From: Syntrophaceae bacterium UBA6112
Lineage (GTDB): Bacteria; Desulfobacterota; Syntrophia; Syntrophales; UBA5619
Direction: 5' to 3'
Assembly (NCBI GenBank): GCA_002423465.1
Contig: DIWG01000055.1
Coordinates: forward strand, 1,003 to 23,593
Length of the DNA stretch: 22,591 nt
Every line of letters starts with the position of its first letter. The stretch's first letter is position 1. Under the pieces are notes generated by a model that saw only the letters and a list, made by a program, of their open reading frames with translations, had not been told where the DNA came from and did not search any database. A program made the position numbers and the translations under genes. Below, piece by piece: positions 15,820-22,591 of this stretch.

Positions 15820-16740
15820 TCATGGTTTGCCGATGTATTGAATGACGGATCCAACCAATATGCTGATTCCCAAAAGAAGCCCCAAGACTTTGAATATTTC
15901 TTTTTTTTCTTTTTCCTCCCTGAATAAAACCAGGATTCCCAACCCGGCGCTTGCACATAAACCTGCTATTAATGAACCATAAGTGATCGCCCCCTTGAGA
16001 TACAGCTCTGTTATGGCGACCGAAGCCGCGCAGTTGGGTATCAGTCCAACCAAGGCCGCCATAAACGGCTGAAGAAAGGTATGCCCTGAAAATAATTTTC
16101 CGAAAGCTTCTTCCCCCATCAGGAATACGGCAGCACTGATCAAGAATGATATGGTAAATATGAAAACAAATATCTTTGCCGTATGGATGACCGGATGGAG
16201 AAATATCTCCTTGGGGTTGAATTTCTTTGCGGACGCACTTGTGCTGTGACCGCAGCAAGCTTCCTTATCGGTGACGATTGAATGGTTATGATGCGCATCA
16301 TCTTCGCCCCGGGCATAGGCCTCGATGTGGGCCAATGTGCTTTTGTTGGCTTTTTTTGAAAAAAGATCAATCGTGTATCCTGCGATCAAGGCAACAAAAA
16401 TCTTTGTGAATAACAGAGGCAGGATCAGCCCGGCCCTGTCGGGCTGAGACAAAATAATGGGGATTGCCTCATCTGAGGTTGCAAGATAGACCGCCAACAA
16501 TGTGCCGATGGTCGCGAGCCTTTGCGAATACAACGCGGTGGCCACAACGGAAATCCCGCACTGAGGCAAGCTGCCGGCCAGCGCACCTACGGCAGGACCG
16601 GCAACGCCCGCTTTTTGAACCATGGTAATGATCTTATTCCCGAACTTGTATTCAACGAGTTCGATCCCGATATAAATAACGAGCAGAAAGGGCATCATCC
16701 TGACGGTGTCGCTCAGAGCATCCATAAAAACTTCGTACAT
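15820..16740 (-). CDS. Putative heavy-metal permease (ArsP_2/DUF2899-type, about 10 helices)
   Basis: A 306-residue membrane protein starting MYEVFMDALSDTVRMMPFLL, typical of the family labelled arsenic efflux or putative manganese transporter. Two repeated halves each carry a Gly/Pro-Asn/Gln-Cys motif: AGSLPQCGISV in the first and GLIPNCAASV in the second. Between them is a soluble loop rich in His and Cys (DDAHHNHS, ACCGHS) that could bind metal. The start at 16740 has AAGGGGG just before it; a longer frame to 16845 would add a soluble stretch not typical of the family. The gene is AT-rich (37-40% GC in hand-counted 60-base lines) beside GC-rich neighbours, suggesting acquisition. It is divergent from nikR across 348 bp. 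Substrate is unproven: arsenical, manganese or nickel are possible. Confidence 0.78.
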   Translation of the reverse strand: MYEVFMDALSDTVRMMPFLLVIYIGIELVEYKFGNKIITMVQKAGVAGPAVGALAGSLPQCGISVVATALYSQRLATIGTLLAVYLATSDEAIPIILSQPDRAGLILPLLFTKIFVALIAGYTIDLFSKKANKSTLAHIEAYARGEDDAHHNHSIVTDKEACCGHSTSASAKKFNPKEIFLHPVIHTAKIFVFIFTISFLISAAVFLMGEEAFGKLFSGHTFLQPFMAALVGLIPNCAASVAITELYLKGAITYGSLIAGLCASAGLGILVLFREEKEKKEIFKVLGLLLGISILVGSVIQYIGKP

Positions 16741-16880
16741 ATGCCCCCTTTTGCTTTGCTTCACCCATTCATTTTTTTGTCGGAACAAACCGCAAAGACC
16801 GTTGATGCTGATATTTTCGATTGCGAAATCGGCCTGATTTACCATTTGTTCCCACGGGCCGGGAGAAAGAAAAACGGCTT

Positions 16881-16909
16881 TTCATACAGGATATGCAACT
16901 CACTTGCAA
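16881..16909 (-). promoter_or_regulatory. Putative promoter of the metal permease
   Basis: Minus strand: TTGCAA (16904-16909), 17-base spacer, TATGAA (16881-16886), each 4 of 6 to consensus. It would give a leader of about 135 bases to the start at 16740. Confidence 0.3.
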
Positions 16910-16948
16910 ATCAAAATTGATTCCTGAATCGTCCAAACCCTTCTTCTT

Positions 16949-16977
16949 TTGACGGGGGAGGCTGAGGGTTGGGGTGA
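16949..16977. repeat. Degenerate dispersed G-rich/C-rich intergenic repeat
   Basis: On the minus strand the sequence contains CACCCCAACCCTCAGCC followed by TCCCCCGTC, and reads ITPTLSLPRQ when translated. This resembles the widespread intergenic element whose spurious translations contain TPTLSLPR. Only one arm is clear here, so it is likely a remnant. Confidence 0.4.
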
Positions 16978-17031
16978 TCAGGAAAGGCAAATCAGCAAGA
17001 TGCAATTTACCGGCGCCTCATAAAAAGGCCC

Positions 17032-17059
17032 TTGACAGGTTCCGCGGATGTGTTATGAA
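17032..17059 (+). promoter_or_regulatory. Promoter of nikR with overlapping putative NikR half-site
   Basis: A perfect -35 TTGACA (17032-17037), 16-base spacer and an extended -10 TGTTATGAA (TATGAA at 17054-17059) lie 30 bases before nikR. GTGTTAT at 17050-17056, which overlaps the -10 box, resembles the GTGTTAC arm reported for NikR sites in Deltaproteobacteria. This would allow nickel-dependent autoregulation. Confidence 0.55.
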
Positions 17060-17088
17060 ACCGCAAAACGTGGTACGGTGATCGAAAA

Positions 17089-17505
17089 ATGTCTGAACTG
17101 GTCCGCTTCGGTGTTTCCCTGGAAAAGCCCCTCCTGGAGAGGTTCGATGACCTCATCCGGGAAAAGCAGTACACCAACCGATCAGAGGCCCTGCGGGACC
17201 TGATCCGCAGGGAGCTGGTCCAGAGGGAATGGCGGGAGGGCGGCGAAGTCGCCGGCGCTGTAACGCTCATCTACGATCATCACCAGCGGGACGTACTTTC
17301 CAAAGTGACGGACACCCAGCACGGTTTCCAGGGGGTGATCATCTCGACCCAGCATATCCACCTCGATCACCACAACTGTTTGGAGATCATTGCCGCCCGG
17401 GGAAAGGCGGAAGAGGTGCAGCGGCTGGCCGATGCCCTGACCTCCATCAAGGGGGTTCGTCATGGGACATTGAGCATGTCGAGCACGGGCAGGGAGATCG
17501 GGTAG
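17089..17505 (+). CDS. nikR: Nickel-responsive transcriptional repressor NikR
   Basis: A 138-residue regulator with an N-terminal ribbon-helix-helix DNA-binding domain (SELVRFGVSLEKPLLERFD, then NRSEALRDLIR) and a C-terminal ACT-like nickel domain. The square-planar nickel ligands His78, His89, His91 and Cys97 match the spacing of E. coli His76, His87, His89 and Cys95 exactly. It represses nickel uptake genes when nickel is plentiful. The ATG follows GGTGA by 7 bases. It is directly upstream of nikMN on the same strand, with 76 bp between, so its target is almost certainly the adjoining transporter and probably its own promoter. Confidence 0.95.
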   Translation: MSELVRFGVSLEKPLLERFDDLIREKQYTNRSEALRDLIRRELVQREWREGGEVAGAVTLIYDHHQRDVLSKVTDTQHGFQGVIISTQHIHLDHHNCLEIIAARGKAEEVQRLADALTSIKGVRHGTLSMSSTGREIG

Positions 17506-17517
17506 CCGTATTATTTT

Positions 17518-17546
17518 TTGTCCCGGCGTGTTACGAATTGCATATT
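17518..17546 (+). promoter_or_regulatory. Putative nikMNQO promoter with NikR-like half-site
   Basis: TTGTCC (17518-17523), 17-base spacer and CATATT (17541-17546) form a weak promoter. GTGTTAC (17528-17534) lies inside the spacer, where a bound NikR would block RNA polymerase. A matching right arm is not clear. Confidence 0.4.
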
Positions 17547-17581
17547 AATGGCATCATCTCTTCCAAGAAGGAGAAAAGACC

Positions 17582-18622
17582 ATGCACATGGCGGATGCTT
17601 TACTATCCCCTGCCGTCGGGACGACACTCTGGGCCGGAACGGCAGCGGTAACCAGCTATGCCTCTAAGAAGCTGAAGAGAGAGATCGACGATCGAACGAT
17701 CCCCTTGATGGGGGTCTTGGGCGCCTTCATTTTCGCGGCGCAGATGATCAATTTCACGATCCCCGGGACCGGTTCGAGCGGCCACCTGGGAGGCGGGATG
17801 ATTCTGGCCATCATCCTCGGCCCCCATGCGGCTATTCTCGTAATAGCCTCGGTCCTGACGGTTCAGGCGCTCTTCTTTGCCGACGGCGGGCTGCTTGCCC
17901 TCGGCTGCAATATCTGGAACCTCGGGTTCTATCCCTGTTACCTTGTTTATCCCCTGCTCTACAAACCATTGGTCGGAAACAGTCAAAAGCCCGGTCGTAT
18001 CCTTGTCGCATCATTGGTGAGCGCCGTTACAGCCCTGCAGCTCGGCGCCTTTTCCGTCGTCCTGGAAACGCTTCTGTCGGGCAAGAGCGAGCTGCCCTTC
18101 GGCGCCTTCCTCCTGCTGATGCAACCGATCCACCTGGCCATCGGCATCATCGAGGGTTTGGTGACGGCGGGGATCATCAATTATGTGCGCAGCGCCAGAC
18201 CCGAACTCCTCGAAACCATGGCTGCATTGCGACCTCTGGACGCATCGATTTCACTGAAAAAGATCATGGCGACGTTCATCGTGTTGGCGGTGATCACCGG
18301 CGGGGCGCTCTCCTGGTTCGCTTCGACCCATCCGGACGGCCTTGAATGGTCCATCGAAAAGGTCACCGGCAAAGGAGAACTTCCGGAACAGGAGAATGGG
18401 ATTGCTCCGGTTCTGAAAGGGATTCAGGAAAAGACGGCATTCCTTCCCGATTACGGCTTCAAGCCGGCGGGCAATGACGCAAAAGAAGGGGAGGCCCCCC
18501 CTGTCTGGCCGGGCATTGAGGCGGGAACCTCCGTTGCGGGTCTGATCGGAGCGGTCATTGTTCTGGGGATGATCGTCCTGATCGGCATGGGGATCCGGTC
18601 TTTTCGGAGAGGGTGCACCTGA
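17582..18622 (+). CDS. nikMN: Nickel ECF transporter substrate-binding subunit NikMN (fused)
   Basis: A 346-residue membrane protein, a fusion of NikM (CbiM-like) with NikN. The N-terminus MHMADALLSP provides the His2 that, with the terminal amine, coordinates the metal in this family. Residues about 1-205 form the NikM helices, with GSSGHLGGGMILAIILGPHAA and LLMQPIHLAIGIIEG as hallmarks. A further helix at about 220-240 is followed by an extracytoplasmic loop starting HPDGLEWS, typical of NikN/CbiN-like parts, and a last helix at about 315-340. AAGGAG precedes the ATG at 17582. Nickel rather than cobalt is inferred from the nikR gene in front. It works with NikQ and NikO downstream. Confidence 0.93.
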   Translation: MHMADALLSPAVGTTLWAGTAAVTSYASKKLKREIDDRTIPLMGVLGAFIFAAQMINFTIPGTGSSGHLGGGMILAIILGPHAAILVIASVLTVQALFFADGGLLALGCNIWNLGFYPCYLVYPLLYKPLVGNSQKPGRILVASLVSAVTALQLGAFSVVLETLLSGKSELPFGAFLLLMQPIHLAIGIIEGLVTAGIINYVRSARPELLETMAALRPLDASISLKKIMATFIVLAVITGGALSWFASTHPDGLEWSIEKVTGKGELPEQENGIAPVLKGIQEKTAFLPDYGFKPAGNDAKEGEAPPVWPGIEAGTSVAGLIGAVIVLGMIVLIGMGIRSFRRGCT

Positions 18623-18731
18623 CGACGCCGATACGCATAAAATCATTACCGTCGCCGTGGCGGAAAGGTCCGTTCGGCCGCTTGCCGGTGCGGTGCAACG
18701 GTAGCGGAGCTCAATTTTGGCGGGAGGGAAA

Positions 18732-19541
18732 ATGACCTTCAGTGACCACTATTTCGATATCGACCGGCTCGACCGGCTCTCCCGAAAGGAGACCTTTGTG
18801 CACCGTCTTGACCCGCGGGTCAAGACGATCGCCACGATGCTCTTCCTGATCACCGTCATCTCCTTCCCGAAGTATGAGGTGGCGGCGCTGGTCCCCTTCT
18901 TTCTGTTTCCGGTGTTGATGCTGACCCTGGGCGATATCCCCGCCGGGTTCATCGCCGGGAAGATTCTGCTCGTTTCCCCCTTCGCAATCCTCATCGGGCT
19001 CTTCAACCCGTTTCTGGACACCCGGATCGTCGCTGTGGTCGCCGGACTGCCCGTGTCGGCCGGGATTCTCTCTTTTCTCTCGATTCTTTTGAAATTTGTA
19101 CTGACGATCAGCGCGGCTCTCCTGCTAATCGCGACGACGTCATTTCCCGGCGTCTGCCATGCCCTCCGGCAATTGGGATTCCCCGCGATTTTTGTCTCGC
19201 AGCTCCTCCTGCTGTATCGCTATCTCTTTGTGCTCCTGGAGGAGGCGATGCGGATCGTCCGCGCCCGGGACATGCGCTCGTCCGGTGCGCGGGGGGCCGG
19301 CGTGAGGGTTTTCGTGCGCCTGGTCGGCGTCCTTTTCCTGCGGGCGGTGGATCGTGCGGAGAGGATCTACCATGCCATGCTCTCCCGGGGGTTTCAGGGA
19401 GACCTTCCGACCCTCAGGCCTTCCCGCGTTACGGCCGTCGATTTGGCGTTTCTGGCGGCGACGATCGCATTTCTCGCGGGTTTCCGCTTTTCCCAGGTCG
19501 CCGAAGGGATCGGGCGCTCTGCACAGGAGCTGCTGCGATGA
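18732..19541 (+). CDS. nikQ: Nickel ECF transporter transmembrane subunit NikQ
   Basis: A 269-residue membrane protein of the CbiQ/EcfT family, linking the metal-binding NikMN subunit to the ATPase. Seen: opening FVHRLDPRVKTIATMLFLITV, five or so hydrophobic segments, and the two coupling motifs with the family's Ala-Arg pattern, VRARDMRSS and YHAMLSRGFQG, which contact the ATPase. GGAGG lies 4 bases before the ATG at 18732; a TTG five codons upstream is excluded because the ribosome site lies inside it. The 109 bp before it hold no other gene. Its stop overlaps the nikO start (ATGA). Confidence 0.92.
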   Translation: MTFSDHYFDIDRLDRLSRKETFVHRLDPRVKTIATMLFLITVISFPKYEVAALVPFFLFPVLMLTLGDIPAGFIAGKILLVSPFAILIGLFNPFLDTRIVAVVAGLPVSAGILSFLSILLKFVLTISAALLLIATTSFPGVCHALRQLGFPAIFVSQLLLLYRYLFVLLEEAMRIVRARDMRSSGARGAGVRVFVRLVGVLFLRAVDRAERIYHAMLSRGFQGDLPTLRPSRVTAVDLAFLAATIAFLAGFRFSQVAEGIGRSAQELLR

Positions 19542-20272
19542 GCCATCACATTATTGAATTCAGGGACGTGTGCTTCCGCTACCCCGACGGGACGGAGGCG
19601 CTCAAGGGGATCAGCTTCCGGATTACCCACGGTGAATCCGTCGGCGTCGTTGGCGCAAACGGCTCCGGAAAATCAACGCTGATCCGGCACATGAACGGCT
19701 GTCTGCTGCCGACGTCGGGGACGGTGAACATCGGCGATTTTCCACTCACCGTCAAAACGCGGCGGGAACTCCGGAGGAAGGTCGGGATCGTTTTCCAAGA
19801 CCCCGATGACCAGCTCTTCATGCCGACGGTCTTCGACGATGTCGCCTTCGGTCCCCTCAACCTCGGGATGGATGAGGCGTGTGTACGGGAGAAGGTGCGC
19901 GGGGCATTGGACGTTGTCCACTGTCTCGATCTTCAGGACAAACCGCCGCACCGCCTCTCCCTGGGACAGAAGAGCGCCGTCGCCATTGCTTCGGTCATGG
20001 CTATGGATCCGGATATCCTCGCGATGGACGAACCGGCGGCAAATCTCGATCCCCGATCGAGACGATCGCTGATCGCGTTCCTCAAGACCTTTAAGCATTC
20101 CAAGATGATCGCCTCCCACGACCTCGACTTGATCCTCGATGTCTGCGAGCGCTGCATTGTGATCGGAGACGGCAGGGTGGTCGCGGACGGTCCATCGGCG
20201 GAACTCCTCTCGAACCGAACGATGCTCGAGGAAAACAGCCTGGAGCTGCCGCTGTCGCTCCAGGGGCGCTGA
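19538..20272 (+). CDS. nikO: Nickel ECF transporter ATP-binding subunit NikO
   Basis: A 244-residue ABC ATPase of the CbiO/EcfA family that powers nickel uptake. Seen in order: FRDVCFRYPDG, Walker A GANGSGKST (residues about 39-47), Q-loop IVFQDPDDQLF (the DPDDQ form typical of ECF ATPases), signature LSLGQK (variant of LSGGQ), Walker B ILAMDEPAANLD and switch His in IASHDLDLI. AGGAG lies 8 bases before the start, which overlaps the nikQ stop by 4 bases, so the two are translationally coupled. It is the last gene of the nikR-nikMN-nikQ-nikO cluster. Only one ATPase is present, as is usual for metal-specific ECF systems. Confidence 0.95.
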   Translation: MSHHIIEFRDVCFRYPDGTEALKGISFRITHGESVGVVGANGSGKSTLIRHMNGCLLPTSGTVNIGDFPLTVKTRRELRRKVGIVFQDPDDQLFMPTVFDDVAFGPLNLGMDEACVREKVRGALDVVHCLDLQDKPPHRLSLGQKSAVAIASVMAMDPDILAMDEPAANLDPRSRRSLIAFLKTFKHSKMIASHDLDLILDVCERCIVIGDGRVVADGPSAELLSNRTMLEENSLELPLSLQGR

Positions 20273-20283
20273 GGACGTTTGAT

Positions 20284-20338
20284 GGCACTCCGGGTGCCCT
20301 GGACTTCATGAAGGTCCGGTTGATGCGTACTTTACGCA
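20284..20338. terminator. Hairpin cluster between convergent nikO and the HD-GYP gene
   Basis: Three small inverted repeats occur in a row: GGCAC/GTGCC (20284-20298), GGAC-TTCATGAA-GTCC with one bulge (20301-20317) and TGCGTA-CTT-TACGCA (20324-20338). The last is flanked by an A-run, so in the minus direction it is preceded, not followed, by U. A role in ending transcription from either side is plausible but unproven. Confidence 0.35.
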
Positions 20339-20422
20339 AAAACGGGGCATTGCTGACCCTTGCTTCCACCTACGAAGGCGTAATTTTCAGTTCTGAATTG
20401 AGGTGAGGATTACCATTTATAC

Positions 20423-22591
20423 TCATGCCCCTTCCAGCATAAAGCCTTTCTCCCGAAATAATCTCAAGCAGGCATCTGCGACAGTCTTGTCGTAAAAGAT
20501 TCCTCGGTTCTTCTCGATTTCATCCAATGCTGTATTGATTCCCAAGCCGGGACGATAGGGCCGATGGGAGGCCATTGCTTCCACCACATCAGCCACGGCG
20601 AGGATACGGGCCTCCATCAGAATTTCTTCCCCTTTCAGTTTTTGGGGGTATCCGGAACCATCCATCCGCTCATGATGCTGATGGACGATCTCCGCCAGCG
20701 GCCAAGGCGATTCCACATTCTTCAGCATCTCGTATCCCTTTCGGGCGTGTTCTTTGATCAACGAAAACTCGATTTCGGACAGCTTGGTAGGTTTGGATAA
20801 TATCTCCGCGGGGATGGAGAGTTTCCCGATATCATGAATGGAACCTGCCATACGGACGCCTTCGATTCTATCCTGGGTGAATCCCATTTCCGTGGCAATC
20901 GCACGGACAAGGTCCGCAGACCGCATCTGGTGACCGGCTGTATAGGGGTCTCTGGATTCGACGGCGGATACCATGACCTGAATGATCGCGCCAAACGCTT
21001 TTCTGAGACTTTCGAGAGTCTGTTGGAGTTGTTCCTCAACCTGCTTTCGAGCGGTGATGTCATGTGCAACAACATTGGCTCCTGCAAGACCTTCTGAATC
21101 GTAATAATTATGGCTATTTAACTTTAGCCATCTGCGCTTCCCATTTTTATCTACAATCTCGTATTCCGGATCTTCCGGTACCTTATCACCCATAGCCATT
21201 TTGTTAAGGCGCTCTAAAAGTAATTTTTGGCTCTCTTGGGTAATGAAATCGTATGGGCTTAGTGAAGTGATTTCTTCTTGACTACAGCCAAGATATTCAC
21301 AAATGACATCGTTCGCTTTTAGAAATTTTCCTGTTCTAAAATTAATTTGGTAGATACCAGCAGGGGAATTATCAAAAAGTTGTCTGTAGTTTTCTTCACT
21401 CTTCCTTAGTGCCTCCTCCGCACGTTTGCGATCGGTGATATCCTGAGCCAAGATGGCGATGTCTCCACCCATTGGCACAACGGCGATCCGGAACCAGGTC
21501 GGTTTTGTGATGCTTTCGCCGCAATAATCGGCCTCAAAAACGCAGTGCTCCCCTGATTCCACGACCAACTGATAGGCTCTCAGGAATTGCGAGCCGCTGT
21601 GGCCGGGGAACAGCTCCAGTAGGCGCCGGCCCACCACCGCTTTTGGGTCGGTGCCGTTCAAGCGCGCAATCGTGGCATTTTCATAAACCCAGGTGAAATC
21701 GACAACTCGCTCCTGGGCATCGTATATGGGTCGAAGAATTGTGAAGCCATCGGGCGAAAGCTCCTGCGCAACACGGAATCGCTCCTCGCTCTCCCGCAGC
21801 GCTAACTCCGCCCGCTTGCGTTCGGTGATGTCGGTATGGGTTCCAATGATACGCAACGGCGTACCATCAACATTGCTCTTTACGACTTTCGCAAGCCCTT
21901 GAATCCACATCCACGAACCGTCTCGTCTCCTGAAGCGGAACTCAATGTCGAAGATGGAGGATTGTCCGTTCAAGTAGCGTGCTATGGCGGATTGCGCTTC
22001 CGGAAGGTCTTCCGGATGCACACGCTCCTCCCAGGAGGCGAAGTTCTGCGTAAACTCCCCGGGTGCATATCCCACCATGGTATAGTAGCGATCGTCGAAA
22101 TAGGTTGCATTGGTGTTCAGGTCCCAGTCCCAGATGCCTTCGTTCTTCACAGCCATAGCAAGGTCAAGACGCTCCTTGCTTTCTTTCAACGCTTCCTCGG
22201 CACGCTTACGATCCGAGATGTCGCGGGACAACGCGATGAAGCCCACGGGTTCCTGCTTGTCGTTGCGCAGGAAGGACAGGTGGTTTTCAACCCAGATGAC
22301 GGAACCGTCCTTTCTGTATTCCTGAAATTCCAGTATGCGGGTTCTGCCGGGATCCGCCGTGACGTCGGCTTCCCGCTTTAGCTCTTCTTCGAAGACCCCG
22401 ACAACCGCCTGCAAGGATTCGGGCGTCATGACCTCCTCGATGGTCTGATTTATCACCTCTTCGGCGGTGTATCCCCGCAGGCCTACGATGGAGGGGCTTA
22501 CATAGGTGAAACGAAGATTCATGTCCAAAACCGATATGACGTCCGCTATGTTGTTTACCACCAGGCGATATTTCTCCTCGCTCTCCCGCAG
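20423..22591 (-). CDS. Multi-PAS HD-GYP domain protein (N-terminus outside window)
   Basis: The visible part is 722 residues, open to the window edge; it begins LRESEEKYRLVVNN, a typical PAS linker, so the true start lies beyond and the internal GTG at 22561 is not a start. Four PAS(/PAC) units follow (roughly residues 1-125, 135-260, 265-390, 395-515), each ending in an RDISDRKRAEEAL-like linker. A C-terminal HD-GYP domain (about 530-720) carries SIHDIGK and HHERMDGSGYP, so the catalytic His-Asp and GYP motifs are intact. HD-GYP proteins hydrolyse cyclic di-GMP; the PAS units probably sense redox, ligands or small molecules. The segment at about 21046-21420, coding the fourth PAS, is far more AT-rich than the rest. 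It converges on nikO. Confidence 0.9.
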   Translation of the reverse strand: MRESEEKYRLVVNNIADVISVLDMNLRFTYVSPSIVGLRGYTAEEVINQTIEEVMTPESLQAVVGVFEEELKREADVTADPGRTRILEFQEYRKDGSVIWVENHLSFLRNDKQEPVGFIALSRDISDRKRAEEALKESKERLDLAMAVKNEGIWDWDLNTNATYFDDRYYTMVGYAPGEFTQNFASWEERVHPEDLPEAQSAIARYLNGQSSIFDIEFRFRRRDGSWMWIQGLAKVVKSNVDGTPLRIIGTHTDITERKRAELALRESEERFRVAQELSPDGFTILRPIYDAQERVVDFTWVYENATIARLNGTDPKAVVGRRLLELFPGHSGSQFLRAYQLVVESGEHCVFEADYCGESITKPTWFRIAVVPMGGDIAILAQDITDRKRAEEALRKSEENYRQLFDNSPAGIYQINFRTGKFLKANDVICEYLGCSQEEITSLSPYDFITQESQKLLLERLNKMAMGDKVPEDPEYEIVDKNGKRRWLKLNSHNYYDSEGLAGANVVAHDITARKQVEEQLQQTLESLRKAFGAIIQVMVSAVESRDPYTAGHQMRSADLVRAIATEMGFTQDRIEGVRMAGSIHDIGKLSIPAEILSKPTKLSEIEFSLIKEHARKGYEMLKNVESPWPLAEIVHQHHERMDGSGYPQKLKGEEILMEARILAVADVVEAMASHRPYRPGLGINTALDEIEKNRGIFYDKTVADACLRLFREKGFMLEGA

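Larger units (their letters stand above)
16741..17088. other. 348-bp divergent intergenic region between the metal permease and nikR
   Basis: It holds a possible minus-strand promoter for the permease (16881-16909), a degenerate copy of a dispersed intergenic repeat (about 16949-16977) and the nikR promoter (17032-17059), each listed separately. No small gene with a ribosome site was seen. Confidence 0.55.

Noticed and set aside
16741..16845. N-terminal extension of the metal permease
   Set aside because: The added residues are polar, lack a better ribosome site and do not fit the usual family start, which begins at the MYEVFMDAL segment.
17506..17581. Cobalamin or NiCo riboswitch before nikMN
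   Set aside because: The gap is only 76 bases and shows no B12-box or NiCo-type pairing; nikR explains the control better.
18623..18731. Frameshifted tail of NikMN or a separate small gene
   Set aside because: One frame stays open for about 30 codons past the nikMN stop but has no start codon or ribosome site, and nikMN already ends after its last helix.
1..22591. Defence island, prophage, transposon or CRISPR array
   Set aside because: No integrase, transposase, nuclease-helicase set, phage gene or regularly spaced repeat was found; nearly all genes are metabolic, transport or signalling genes.

Overview
The window looks like chromosomal DNA from a strict or facultative anaerobe, most likely a syntrophic or sulfate-reducing-type Desulfobacterota (Deltaproteobacteria). 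That placement is inferred from gene content and GC-rich codon use, not from any marker gene. The supporting genes are a formate dehydrogenase maturation factor (FdhE), MobB, a sodium-pump decarboxylase beta subunit, a fused LutB/LutA-type lactate oxidation protein with LutC, a NikMNQO nickel transporter with NikR, and a PAS/HD-GYP signalling protein. No rRNA, tRNA, CRISPR array, transposase or phage gene was seen.

Layout. 1-4307 (minus strand): a glycolysis block reading gap, pgk, then a divergent second GAPDH-like gene, followed by an exported unknown protein cut by the window edge. A strong promoter at 4370-4397 drives gap. 4453-5968 (minus): fdhE then nth. 6322-8111 (plus): a very short OadG-like membrane peptide, an OadB/GcdB/MmdB-type sodium pump subunit, and mobB, whose start overlaps the pump stop codon. 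8180-10965 (minus): lutC then a lutB-lutA fusion, joined by an ATGA overlap. 11225-13004: a VOC-family gene (plus) converging on a DHA2-type drug/metabolite exporter (minus). 13233-15779 (plus): two exported redoxins and a tagaturonate epimerase-family protein. 15820-16740 (minus): an AT-rich, probably acquired, heavy-metal permease of the ArsP_2 type. 17089-20272 (plus): nikR, nikMN, nikQ, nikO. 20423-22591 (minus): a multi-PAS HD-GYP protein whose N-terminus lies outside the window.

How the parts fit. FdhE and MobB point to molybdenum (or tungsten) formate dehydrogenases. NikR and NikMNQO supply nickel, most plausibly for hydrogenases or CO dehydrogenase. The sodium pump beta subunit fits energy conservation from decarboxylation. 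The Lut proteins oxidise lactate. Together these suit fermentative or syntrophic life.

No complete undescribed system stands out. The most interesting leads are: the divergent GAPDH next to a normal gap-pgk pair, which has lost the NAD-selecting Asp; the metal permease with a His/Cys-rich loop, divergent from nikR; a shared sequence pattern in front of nikR and nikMN; the exported CPYC redoxin plus 1-Cys peroxiredoxin pair ahead of the epimerase gene; and an AT-rich PAS domain embedded in the GC-rich HD-GYP gene.
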